Assembly: GCA_015493185.1 (NCBI GenBank)
Contig: WGDQ01000472.1
Coordinates: 1 to 9,479 of the forward strand
Direction of reading: 5' to 3'
Length of the DNA stretch: 9,479 nucleotides
Origin: Planctomycetaceae bacterium
Lineage (GTDB): Bacteria; Planctomycetota; Planctomycetia; Pirellulales; JAEUIK01
The position numbers and the translations under genes are program-made. Shown here one piece after another: positions 1 to 6,158 of this stretch. The notes beneath the pieces were generated by a model that was given only the letters and a program-made list of their open reading frames with translations, was not told the DNA's origin and ran no database searches. Positions within the stretch are counted from its first letter, which is position 1. Each line of letters opens with the position of its first letter.

Positions 1-244
1 ACCAGTTCGCCCCGTGGCCGTGCAGCGTGGGGCATTCCACGCGCGGACCGTGCGGCAACGCGCTCTGCGCAGATACGATGCGTCACGGTTCGCTATCGTC
101 GGTCGACGGTCGCTCGCGACCGAGGTAGCCACGATGCGAAGCAAACTTCGCTCATGACCACCGACACCAAAGAAGTGCCCAGCATCATGAAGCCCGCTGC
201 GGTGAGCGGTGGTCCGAGTGTTCCGTGCCGGTGTGTGTTCGACA
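1..244. other. Non-coding left edge with hairpins
   Basis: I see no convincing gene here. One plus-strand frame stays open from the edge into the esterase region, but its Arg-rich translation resembles no protein and it overlaps the esterase antisense. The stretch holds three perfect stem-loops: 107-122 (7-bp arms CGGTCGC/GCGACCG), 136-151 (GCGAAG/CTTCGC, part of a repeat listed separately) and 194-209 (CCGCT/AGCGG). The last lies about 35 bases beyond the esterase stop codon and has no T-run. An ATG reading leftward at 35-33 could start a gene off the window, but only about 11 codons are visible, so it is not called. Confidence 0.5.
128..153. repeat. Hairpin repeat, copy 1 of 2
   Basis: This 26-base element has the form GCCAC-R-ATGCGAA-R, a 4-base loop, then Y-TTCGCTC. 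Its core is a 6-bp stem (GCGAAG 136-141, loop CAAA, CTTCGC 146-151). The second copy, at 5710-5735, matches at 20 of 26 positions. The innermost stem pair is G-C here and A-T there, so pairing is kept. Three of the other four differences fall in the loop. It may be a dispersed intergenic palindrome of this genome; its function is unknown. Confidence 0.5.
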
Positions 245-1180
245 TCACTTGCTACGCCGCCAGCGATCGAGAAAAGCGAACGTGGCGTCGATCGTGCGTT
301 TCATTTCGGGCGGGGCGAAGCCGTGTCCTGCGCCGAGAATCAGCTCCACGCGTCCCGGCACGCCGGCCTTCGTCAAGGCGCAGGCCATGAGATATGCCTG
401 CTCGAAGGGAACAAGCGGGTCTTTGGTTCCCTGAAACAAGAGCATGGGGGGATCGCTCGCATCGACGTACGTAACGGGCGAGGCACGACGGTAGGCATCT
501 CGCATCGAATCGCGATCGCCGCCAATGAATCGCTCAACGATTCGCTGCGAAATCGGCGGATAGTCGGCCAGCAGATCGGTAGGCCCCACATAGCTGACCA
601 CCACCTGCACGTTGCTTGGCTGTTCGGGCCAACCACCGTTGCCCTCGAGACCATCTTCCTTCTTGTTCATGGTTCCCAGCATCATGACCAGGTGTCCGCC
701 GGCCGATCCGCCAATGGCGCCGATGCGCTCGGGATCGACACCCAGCGAGTCGGCATGAGCCCGCAGCCAGCGGACCGCGCATTTGCAATCTTCCACGGCA
801 GCGGGAAAGTGGTGTTGCGGCGCCAGGCGGTAGTCGATCGTCACGGCGACATAGCCCCGGCGCGCGGCGTCGGCCGCCAGGCCGCCAAAGTCTTCTTTGC
901 GTCCGCCTTGCCAGCCGCCACCGTGAATAAACACCAGCGCCGGTCGCCGGGCATCTGGCTCTTGTTGCTTCGGACGATAAAGATCGAGTTTGAGCGAGAC
1001 GTCGCCGGCCTTGCCGTATTCGACGTTTTCCTGCGACTCGATTTCCGGCGGCGCTGCATCGCTTTTGTCAGATGGTTCGTCAGCGTTGGCCGTCGGCAAA
1101 ACGACCAACGCCCCAGATACGATGAGAAGCCACCTCAAACCACGCCAGTTGATCGAGCCCCGCTTGAATTCACGCGCCAT
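245..1180 (-). CDS. Secreted alpha/beta-hydrolase, BD-FAE/esterase-lipase type
   Basis: A 311-residue serine hydrolase of the alpha/beta fold (COG0657-like: carboxylesterase, feruloyl or acetyl-xylan esterase-like). An N-terminal signal peptide (basic start, hydrophobic residues 17-30, likely cut after ANA at 31-33) points to export. The oxyanion motif HGGGW is at 86-90, the nucleophile elbow GGSAGG at 157-162 (Ser159), the acid Asp254 in GTKDPLVP and the catalytic His286 in GAGHGF, so the triad is complete. The chosen ATG at 1180 follows a purine-rich TAAGGGG and gives a good signal peptide. An ATG at 1234 would add 18 residues, and the frame stays open to 1666 without homology-like sequence. 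It is transcribed away from the DUF1003 gene and appears monocistronic. The natural ester substrate cannot be read from sequence; family members act on plant-polysaccharide esters or small acyl esters. Confidence 0.92.
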   Translation of the reverse strand: MAREFKRGSINWRGLRWLLIVSGALVVLPTANADEPSDKSDAAPPEIESQENVEYGKAGDVSLKLDLYRPKQQEPDARRPALVFIHGGGWQGGRKEDFGGLAADAARRGYVAVTIDYRLAPQHHFPAAVEDCKCAVRWLRAHADSLGVDPERIGAIGGSAGGHLVMMLGTMNKKEDGLEGNGGWPEQPSNVQVVVSYVGPTDLLADYPPISQRIVERFIGGDRDSMRDAYRRASPVTYVDASDPPMLLFQGTKDPLVPFEQAYLMACALTKAGVPGRVELILGAGHGFAPPEMKRTIDATFAFLDRWRRSK

Positions 1181-1365
1181 GGGCAAACCCCTTACTTGGT
1201 TTTTGGGCAATATTTGCTCGCCGCTATTGGCCATAATCTTTCTCTTGGTGTTTGCGCCTACGTTCGTCTTCTTTTCATTTTTCCCGTCTTTAGTTGCCTT
1301 TCGGGCAAACAGCTTGCCCCTGTGGCACGGCAGCCGGTGCACTCGGGCACAACCCCGTGGTGCAT

Positions 1366-1379
1366 CGGCCGATCGGCCG
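1366..1379. repeat. 14-bp perfect palindrome in the divergent region
   Basis: CGGCCGATCGGCCG is identical to its own reverse complement. It lies 186 bases upstream of the esterase start and 221 bases upstream of the DUF1003 start. It could be an operator for a dimeric regulator or simply a GC-rich hairpin; position is the only support for a regulatory role. Confidence 0.3.
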
Positions 1380-1590
1380 CGTGGCCGACTGGCATCGGAT
1401 AGGTTACGGAACCTTCCGTCTGGTTGTTGATCGTTTCGCACACCTACCCGTACCCGGCATGGCATGGCACAGTGCAGTGCACAACAACGAACGGCGATGG
1501 ATGTTCGACCTGCCGGACGCGGACATGGCAGTGTAGGTTGGATTCTATATCCTGGCGACTGCGTCCGCCACAAACGTTGCTGCCAGCACA

Positions 1591-1594
1591 GGAG
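1591..1594 (+). promoter_or_regulatory. Ribosome binding site of the DUF1003 gene
   Basis: GGAG lies 6 bases before the ATG at 1601. It decides the start in favour of 1601 over the in-frame ATG at 1424, whose extra 59 residues look non-protein-like. Confidence 0.7.
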
Positions 1595-1600
1595 AACCCC

Positions 1601-2308
1601 ATGGCTGCTCACCGGAACAACCGTGGCACGTGCCAAATCTGTCACCGCAGCAAGCCGGCCAACCAATTGCTTCCGGCAAAGATGGTGCGTGACAGTCTCG
1701 TGCTACTGATCAAAAAAGACCACCCCGATTGGGACGAGCACGGCCACATCTGTTTCGACTGCCTCAACCGCTACCGATCGCAATATGTGCAGCAGATGAT
1801 GGAAAAAGAATTGGGCGAGTTGGACGAACTGGAACAGGAGGTGGCCAAAGGTCTGGCCGAGAACGAACTGCTGTCGGAGAACCTGAACGAACAATATGAA
1901 GAGGCGCTCAGCTTCGGCGATCGCGTGGCCGACAAGGTAGCCGAATTCGGCGGTAGCTGGAGTTTCATCTTTGTGTTTGCCGCCTTCATGCTGGCTTGGA
2001 TCGTGATGAACTCGGTGGTCCTTTTCTGGCAACCGTTCGATCCGTACCCGTTCATCCTGTTGAACCTGATGCTCTCGCTACTAGCGGCCGTGCAGGCGCC
2101 GATCATCATGATGAGCCAGAACCGTCAAGAAGACCGCGATCGACTCCGCGCCGAAAACGACTATCAAGTGAATTTGAAGTCGGAACTGGAGGTCCGACTG
2201 CTCAATGAAAAAATCGATCAGCTTATACACCAGCAAATGCGTCGTTTCATGGAAATCCAACAGTTCCAAATGGACATGCTCAACGAAATCGGCAAAAAGA
2301 TTCGCTAG
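1601..2308 (+). CDS. DUF1003 membrane protein with N-terminal zinc-ribbon-like domain
   Basis: A 235-residue protein matching the DUF1003 family as I know it. Residues 10-55 carry CQIC (11-14) and CFDC (51-54), a probable zinc-binding pair of knuckles. Residues 62-108 are a highly charged, Glu-rich helix, likely coiled coil. Two hydrophobic segments follow, about 119-142 and 150-171, separated by QPFDPYP, which together with the N-P-F-rich turn and the following APIIMMSQNRQ is the DUF1003 hallmark. The C-terminal 60 residues form another charged amphipathic helix. The likely topology is an inner-membrane hairpin with both ends in the cytoplasm. The biochemical role of the family is unknown. 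Length is normal for the family. It has its own strong ribosome binding site and a 438-base gap behind it, so it is probably transcribed alone. Confidence 0.92.
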   Translation: MAAHRNNRGTCQICHRSKPANQLLPAKMVRDSLVLLIKKDHPDWDEHGHICFDCLNRYRSQYVQQMMEKELGELDELEQEVAKGLAENELLSENLNEQYEEALSFGDRVADKVAEFGGSWSFIFVFAAFMLAWIVMNSVVLFWQPFDPYPFILLNLMLSLLAAVQAPIIMMSQNRQEDRDRLRAENDYQVNLKSELEVRLLNEKIDQLIHQQMRRFMEIQQFQMDMLNEIGKKIR

Positions 2309-2746
2309 GCGGAAGACCTGCGGGCTCGTTTCTGGAAAGATGGCCGCCTGCTCAGGCGCATTGCGGTGCTGCGGTTCGCCGTTACTGTTGGCCACAACCA
2401 CCTGTGCGAGGCGTGCGGCGATGGGCGGCGATTGGTTTCTGGCACGGGAAAGCGGCTCGGGATGCGGCTCGTTCGCAACAAGATCTTACTTTGCCGCACT
2501 TTGCCGCCAGTGCGCTTGATTCGAGAGCGGCCCAATGTGCTTTGCGAATGCGTGCCGCAGACCGGTAAACTGATTGCTCGTTGAACAATTGTTGAAGCGG
2601 ATGCGCGGTGCAAGGCCCATTCGACGGCATGATTTCCGCCCTCAAGCGTTTTGATGACATAGCGATGACGTAGCAAACGATGATCGTGCGCCGTCGTGCG
2701 TCGATCTCCTTGCAACTCAGCCCTCTGCCCCCGAGATACCCAACGC
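2309..2746. other. Intergenic region before the histidine phosphatase
   Basis: I see no reliable gene in these 438 bases. A 72-residue plus-strand frame (2366-2584) and two longer minus-strand frames have unnatural composition and no good ribosome site. Visible structure: a hairpin at 2345-2358 (CGCCT, loop GCTC, AGGCG) 37 bases after the DUF1003 stop, with no T-run; a 10-base palindrome AACAATTGTT near 2585; and a tandem 11-base repeat at 2653-2674. The promoter of the phosphatase gene should lie here. Confidence 0.5.
2653..2674. repeat. Tandem 11-bp direct repeat upstream of the phosphatase gene
   Basis: GATGACATAGC is followed directly by GATGACGTAGC, a 10 of 11 match, with a third partial GATGA-like string (CGATGATC) nearby. 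An 11-base period puts the two copies on one helical face, as expected of a regulator binding in tandem. It ends about 72 bases before the chosen ATG. Chance duplication is not excluded. Confidence 0.35.
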
Positions 2747-3463
2747 ATGACATCTTCCAACCCTTTGCACACCGAGGCGGCGCTCGATGTTTCTCGGCGG
2801 CGGATCTATTTGATGCGACATGGTGAAGTGAGCTACTTCGGCAACCGGCGGCCTTCGCGAGTGGAGCAGGTCGGGCTGAATGAAGAGGGGCGCCGGCAAG
2901 CCCAGGCGATGGCCGAAGTGATGGCCAGCGTGCCGCTGGATCGGGTGATCAGCAGCCCCCTGCTCCGTTGTCAGGAAACGACCGCGATTGTCATTGGCTC
3001 TCGCAGCCTGGATATCGAAACACTCGATGCACTGCGCGAAATCGAGCCGGGCCCCTTGGACCGGCTGGCCGAGTTGCCGCTGCCCGAAGGCATCACCAAG
3101 GCATTTGCCGGAGATCTGACGCCCGAGACGCGTTTTCTGGGTGGCGAGACGTTCGGAACGTTTGTGCAACGGGTGAGAGAGTGCCTGGACCAAATTCGCG
3201 CCGACCCCGACTGGCGCCATTTGCTCGTGGTGGCTCATGGAGGCACAAATCGGGCCATTCTTTCCTGGGCGTTGGGTTCGGACCTGAAGGGCTTTGGCCA
3301 CATGGAACAAGATCCGGCCTGCCTGAATATCGTCGATATCGACCAGCATGGCACGCCGCTAGTCCGATTGTTGAACTTCACGCCTTACAATGTGGTGAAG
3401 CACGGGTGGAAGTACACGACGATGGAACGGCTTTTTATCGAGTATCTCTCTGCCCAACGTTGA
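2747..3463 (+). CDS. Histidine phosphatase family protein (phosphoglycerate-mutase-like fold)
   Basis: A 238-residue member of the branch-1 histidine phosphatases. The RHG motif (MRHGE, 23-27) provides the phosphorylated His25. Arg74 in SPLLRCQET, Glu98 in LREIEPG and His164 in VVAHGG complete the phosphate pocket and acid/base set, so the active site looks intact. The fold usually dephosphorylates small metabolites such as sugar phosphates or alpha-ribazole phosphate; the sequence does not say which, and no cobalamin genes lie nearby. The ATG at 2747 was chosen because the strong homology begins at residue 19. A GTG at 2696 would add 17 weak residues. The ribosome site is poor (GAG about 12 bases upstream). 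There is no signal peptide, so it is cytoplasmic. Downstream is a hairpin (3474-3495, GGCGT/ACGCC) without a T-run. Confidence 0.93.
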   Translation: MTSSNPLHTEAALDVSRRRIYLMRHGEVSYFGNRRPSRVEQVGLNEEGRRQAQAMAEVMASVPLDRVISSPLLRCQETTAIVIGSRSLDIETLDALREIEPGPLDRLAELPLPEGITKAFAGDLTPETRFLGGETFGTFVQRVRECLDQIRADPDWRHLLVVAHGGTNRAILSWALGSDLKGFGHMEQDPACLNIVDIDQHGTPLVRLLNFTPYNVVKHGWKYTTMERLFIEYLSAQR

Positions 3464-3473
3464 TCGAACGGCC

Positions 3474-3495
3474 GGCGTAAAGAAAGAGGGACGCC
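3474..3495 (+). other. Stem-loop after the phosphatase gene
   Basis: GGCGT and ACGCC form a 5-bp stem around a purine-only 12-base loop, 10 bases beyond the stop codon. It lacks a T-run, so it is not a canonical terminator. The remaining 262 bases to the ThuA-like gene hold nothing I can name. Confidence 0.25.
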
Positions 3496-3757
3496 ATATT
3501 CGAAATTTGCATTCATTCGGTGGACGACCCCATCGGTCCGCGGGGCGTATCATACAGAGCGATGTTTTCCAATGTCGTGCAACGTCCGGAGTTTGCGGTC
3601 GAGAATCGTCGGGCCTCGGTGTTTCGTTTGTTGCCTGCAATACCGCGAGGGCAGATTACCGAACCTCGCCCGGCGCCGCACCCATCCGCTCTGGCCGCAC
3701 CACCGTCGTCCGCGTTTGCCAACCAAGCCAACTGATCGTTTGGAGAAAACCGCAACC

Positions 3758-4876
3758 ATGAATCTCGACCAACAACGACTCCACTGCTCGGTGAAGAAGC
3801 AAACCAGGGAAAAATGGCGTGTCAGGCCGCTGGCGTGCTCGATCATGACGTGGGCGATCTTGCTGCTGGCATGGCCGCTTGCGGCTGCGAAGAGCGCTGA
3901 ACTTTGGGTCGATTTTCAGGGGCACCACGGGCCGGGCGTTGGAAAACATATTGTGCTCATCAGCGGCGACGAAGAATATCGGTCTGAAGAAGCACTGCCG
4001 CAATTGGCGAAAATTCTGGCCACGCATCACGGATTTCACACCACGGTTTTATTCGCCATCGATCCGGAAAGCGGTCAGATCGATCCCAATCGGCGCGACA
4101 ACATTCCGGGGCTCGAACAACTGGCGACAGCCCACTTGATGATTCTGTTCACGCGGTTTCGCGATCTGCCCGACGAGCAGATGAAGCACATCGTGAACTA
4201 CGTCGCCTCGGGTCGGCCGATTCTCGGCATGCGGACGGCAACGCACGCCTTCAACTTGCGCGAGACCAGCAAGTACGCCAATTGGAGCTGGCAAAGTCGT
4301 GAGTGGCCGGGTGGATTCGGGCGCCAGATTCTTGGCGAAACATGGATCAAACACCACGGCAAGCACGGCAAGCAAAGCACTCGCGGCCTGCTGGTGCCTG
4401 CGATGCGCGACCACCCGATTTTGCGCGGCATCGGCGACGGTGATATCTGGGGGCCAACCGACGTATACGGCGTGCGGCTCCCGCTGCCCGGAGATAGCCA
4501 ACCGCTGGTGCTCGGACAGGTGCTCGATGGCATGCGACCCGACGCGCCGGCAGCCACGGGCAAGGTGAACGACCCGATGATGCCCATCGCCTGGATCAAA
4601 ACCTACCAATACGGCGATGGACCGCCCGGCCGGGTGTTCACCACCACAATGGGGGCCGCCCAAGATCTGGAAAGCGAGGGGTTGCGCCGTCTGTTGGTAA
4701 ACGCCTGCTACTGGCTATTGGGCATGGAAGAACAAATTCCTCCCCGCAGCCAGGTTGATCTGGTAGGCACCTATGTTCCGACGCCGTTTGGGTTTGGGGG
4801 ATTTCGCAAGGGCCAGCGCCCATCAGATTTCGCTCAAACTACGGGGTTGCAAACTCGCAAAACCCGTGAAGAATGA
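3758..4876 (+). CDS. ThuA-like domain protein, probably secreted
   Basis: A 372-residue protein with an N-terminal export signal: a basic n-region, hydrophobic residues 30-43, likely cleavage near KSA at 45-47. The rest is a ThuA-like domain (class I glutamine-amidotransferase fold): VLISGDEEYRSEEALPQLA (66-84) is the first strand and loop; a strand and helix at 127-150 lead to GRPILGMRTATHAF (152-165), where amidotransferases carry their Cys nucleophile and this protein, like other ThuA proteins, does not; MRDHPILRGI (216-225) and TTMGAA...GLRRLLVNACYWLLG (296-322) are the closing motifs. ThuA proteins are tied to trehalose and other sugar or glycoside use, with 3-keto-sugar chemistry suggested for relatives. 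The ATG at 3758 has TGGAG 12 bases upstream; an ATG at 3845 is an alternative that leaves a shorter signal peptide. It is monocistronic by spacing. Confidence 0.9.
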   Translation: MNLDQQRLHCSVKKQTREKWRVRPLACSIMTWAILLLAWPLAAAKSAELWVDFQGHHGPGVGKHIVLISGDEEYRSEEALPQLAKILATHHGFHTTVLFAIDPESGQIDPNRRDNIPGLEQLATAHLMILFTRFRDLPDEQMKHIVNYVASGRPILGMRTATHAFNLRETSKYANWSWQSREWPGGFGRQILGETWIKHHGKHGKQSTRGLLVPAMRDHPILRGIGDGDIWGPTDVYGVRLPLPGDSQPLVLGQVLDGMRPDAPAATGKVNDPMMPIAWIKTYQYGDGPPGRVFTTTMGAAQDLESEGLRRLLVNACYWLLGMEEQIPPRSQVDLVGTYVPTPFGFGGFRKGQRPSDFAQTTGLQTRKTREE

Positions 4877-4891
4877 GGGCGGAACGTTGTT

Positions 4892-4921
4892 CGGCCGTCA
4901 GAGGCGGCCAACCGACGGCCG
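4892..4921 (+). other. 8-bp stem-loop just after the ThuA-like gene
   Basis: CGGCCGTC (4892-4899) and GACGGCCG (4914-4921) pair perfectly around a 14-base loop, 15 bases beyond the stop codon. No T-run follows, so it is either a Rho-independent-like end without U tract, an mRNA-stabilising 3' structure, or chance in GC-rich DNA. Confidence 0.35.
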
Positions 4922-5261
4922 TTGAAACCGGGTCTGAGCCGCGCAGCAGTATCTCCGAGCCAACCGCAATCGGCCGGGGGTTTTGCCACGCCGGACTGCC
5001 ACACGGTGCGGCAGGCGGACGCGGTTGCGTGGGGTTTACGCCTCGGTGTGCCGTCGCGGCCCCCCAGACAAACAGAGCCCCGCCGGACAAGCAAAATAAG
5101 ACTGGCCGCTCGTCCGAGAGCTTTGGCGCCCAAGCGCGAGCTTTTCGGCAGGCGGCCCGCCGCAGCGTTTGTAAATACGTGTGCGTATCGGAATTTCCGC
5201 GAACAACTTGAACCATCGCGGCCTGAGCTGCGTCTTAAAGAATACAGTGGAATCCTCTCCT

Positions 5262-5276
5262 CGCCCCCCGAGGGCG
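5262..5276. repeat. Short hairpin motif, copy 1
   Basis: CGCCC, five bases, GGGCG. A 15-base sequence matching at 13 of 15 positions occurs at 5674-5688, again as a 5-bp stem with differences only in the loop. Short and GC-rich, so chance is possible. Confidence 0.25.
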
Positions 5277-5425
5277 CGGTGTTGGTTCGGAACAGTGAGA
5301 GTCCCGCCTGAAGTGCCTGTCACTCGCAGGGAGGCAGTTGCCGCAGGGCCGGAATAAAAGCCAACCTCAAAGGTTTCTTTTTTCGCCTCGTGCAATGCGG
5401 TCTCTACGGACGGACGACTTCTCCA

Positions 5426-5495
5426 ACGACCATTCGGGTCGTGAGTAATCGATCTGTCGGCAAGACGATTCGACAAATGCAATGGGTCGAGTCGT
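5426..5495. other. Paired stem-loops, possible structured RNA
   Basis: Two strong hairpins lie 22 bases apart. The first pairs ACGACC (5426-5431) with GGTCGT (5437-5442) around a 5-base loop. The second pairs ACGATTCGAC (5465-5474) with GTCGAGTCGT (5486-5495) around an 11-base loop: ten pairs with one mismatch, which would be a U-G wobble in a plus-strand transcript and an A-C mismatch in a minus-strand one, favouring a plus-strand RNA. No known RNA family is recognised. Confidence 0.3.
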
Positions 5496-5673
5496 GCTGT
5501 AGCGAGGCAGTGTTACGGAGGTGGTCGGCTCAGCGCCGGTGTGCGTGGTGGCCATATGGTGCGCGGCCGTCGCTCGTGCCCTTGCAACGTCGAGAACCAC
5601 CGGACCAGAAAAACCAAACGCGGGAGAGCCCCAACCGGCCGACCAACCTGAGGAAAACGATTTCACCTGCGAA

Positions 5674-5688
5674 CGCCCCAAGAGGGCG
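5674..5688. repeat. Short hairpin motif, copy 2
   Basis: CGCCC, loop CAAGA, GGGCG. It is the partner of the element at 5262-5276; the stems are identical and only the loops differ. Confidence 0.25.
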
Positions 5689-5709
5689 AGCGGCCTGACC
5701 AACGACCGG

Positions 5710-5735
5710 GCCACAATGCGAAAGGTATTTCGCTC
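5710..5735. repeat. Hairpin repeat, copy 2 of 2
   Basis: Same 26-base layout as 128-153. The stem is GCGAAA (5718-5723), loop GGTA, TTTCGC (5728-5733), with the same flanks GCCAC on the left and TC on the right. Relative to copy 1 the inner pair is A-T instead of G-C. It ends 62 bases before the HTH/zinc-ribbon gene. Confidence 0.5.
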
Positions 5736-5763
5736 TGCAACAAACCGTTGCGTTGCGAATTGA

Positions 5764-5792
5764 TTGACCCACCACAGCCATATCCATATTCA
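5764..5792 (+). promoter_or_regulatory. Candidate promoter, possibly giving a leaderless mRNA
   Basis: TTGACC (5764-5769) matches the sigma-70 -35 box at 5 of 6. Seventeen bases later is TATTCA (5787-5792), a poor -10 match (3 of 6); CATATT at 5785-5790 is an alternative with 15-base spacing. Either would start transcription at or within a few bases of the ATG at 5798, which has no Shine-Dalgarno sequence. Confidence 0.25.
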
Positions 5793-5797
5793 TCGTC

Positions 5798-6142
5798 ATG
5801 AAAGCTGATGCAAAACCAACCCGGCGTCGCAGCCGTCGTGGCAGTTCCTGGCGACATCCCAACGATGCCCAGGTGCGGGTGCCACGCAAAACGGCCGCGG
5901 CGATTGCCGTCATGGAAATGGGAGTCACCGATTATCGCGTGATTGCCGAAGCCGTGGGACTCGAAGTCGACGAAGTGAAGCAGATCGACTTGGCCACTGA
6001 AGGGCCTGTGCGACGCCTGGGCGTGCAGGGCATTCCCGCCGGCGAGTTCTTCAATTTGCGGACCACCATCTGCTGCCCGAAGTGCGGTGCCAAGGTCACG
6101 ATCGCGCCGTGCGTGGCGTGCAGTAGCCGAAAGACGGCCTGA
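5798..6142 (+). CDS. Small HTH/zinc-ribbon protein, unknown function
   Basis: A 114-residue protein I cannot assign to a named family. Residues 4-31 are strongly basic (RRRSRRG and neighbours). Residues 43-65 (VTDYRVIAEAVGLEVDEVKQI) read as a helix-turn-helix of the sigma-like or resolvase-like kind. The C-terminus holds CPKC (93-96) and CVAC (105-108), a compact four-Cys zinc ribbon, with an extra Cys92. Basic tail, HTH and zinc ribbon together suggest a small nucleic-acid-binding or transcription-associated protein. The ATG at 5798 is the first in frame and has no ribosome site. The gene ends in tandem stops (TGA TAA), the second lying within a 16-base palindrome. Neighbours are far away on both sides. 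Protein-like composition and the ordered motifs make it real; the role is inference. Confidence 0.75.
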   Translation: MKADAKPTRRRSRRGSSWRHPNDAQVRVPRKTAAAIAVMEMGVTDYRVIAEAVGLEVDEVKQIDLATEGPVRRLGVQGIPAGEFFNLRTTICCPKCGAKVTIAPCVACSSRKTA

Positions 6143-6158
6143 TAAGCAGGCCTGCTTA
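6143..6158. repeat. 16-bp perfect palindrome abutting the stop codon
   Basis: TAAGCAGGCCTGCTTA equals its own reverse complement and begins at the base after the TGA of the HTH/zinc-ribbon gene. In RNA it would fold as a 6-bp stem with a GGCC loop. It may act as an mRNA 3' structure or as a binding site; there is no T-run. Confidence 0.4.

Larger units (their letters stand above)
1181..1600. promoter_or_regulatory. Divergent intergenic control region
   Basis: These 420 bases separate the divergent esterase and DUF1003 genes and should hold both promoters, though I could not place a convincing -35/-10 pair. Visible structure includes a small hairpin at 1294-1308 (TTGCC/GGCAA), a perfect 14-base palindrome at 1366-1379, and a run of GGCAT and GTGCA repeats around 1468-1485. 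Open frames crossing it on both strands look like shadows. Confidence 0.45.
4877..5797. other. Long non-coding region with multiple stem-loops
   Basis: I find no believable gene in these 921 bases. Frames of 99 to 148 residues exist on both strands, but they overlap each other, lack ribosome sites and known motifs, and have the Arg/Pro/Ala-rich composition of GC-rich shadow frames. The stretch does hold many inverted repeats: 4892-4921, 5262-5276, 5426-5442, 5465-5495, 5674-5688 and 5718-5733, some listed separately. An AACCT/AGGTT hairpin with a T-rich tail near 5363-5383 is a weak plus-strand terminator candidate. It could hold an untranslated leader, a small RNA, or remnants of decayed genes. 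Confidence 0.5.

Noticed and set aside
209..1402. A 397-residue open frame on the plus strand opposite the esterase
   Set aside because: It is antisense to a gene with a full catalytic triad and signal peptide, has no recognisable motif, and long antisense frames are common in GC-rich coding DNA.
1181..1666. N-terminal extension of the esterase frame to 1666
   Set aside because: The extra sequence is unlike any domain, lacks a ribosome site, and would bury the clear signal peptide inside the protein.
2366..2584. A 72-residue plus-strand frame with a CxxC-like start
   Set aside because: No ribosome site, no second metal-binding pair, and Arg/Leu-rich shadow-like composition.
5281..5400. A riboswitch-like or 4.5S RNA-like stretch (GGAACAGTGAGAGTCC and GGGCCGGAATAAAAGCC)
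   Set aside because: The conserved cores of cobalamin, fluoride and SRP RNAs could not be matched; only weak short stems are present.
4834..5482. Several overlapping 99- to 148-residue frames on both strands, including one with a hydrophobic stretch (LFCLSGGALFVWG)
   Set aside because: They overlap one another, lack start signals and family motifs, and none is preferred over the others by composition.
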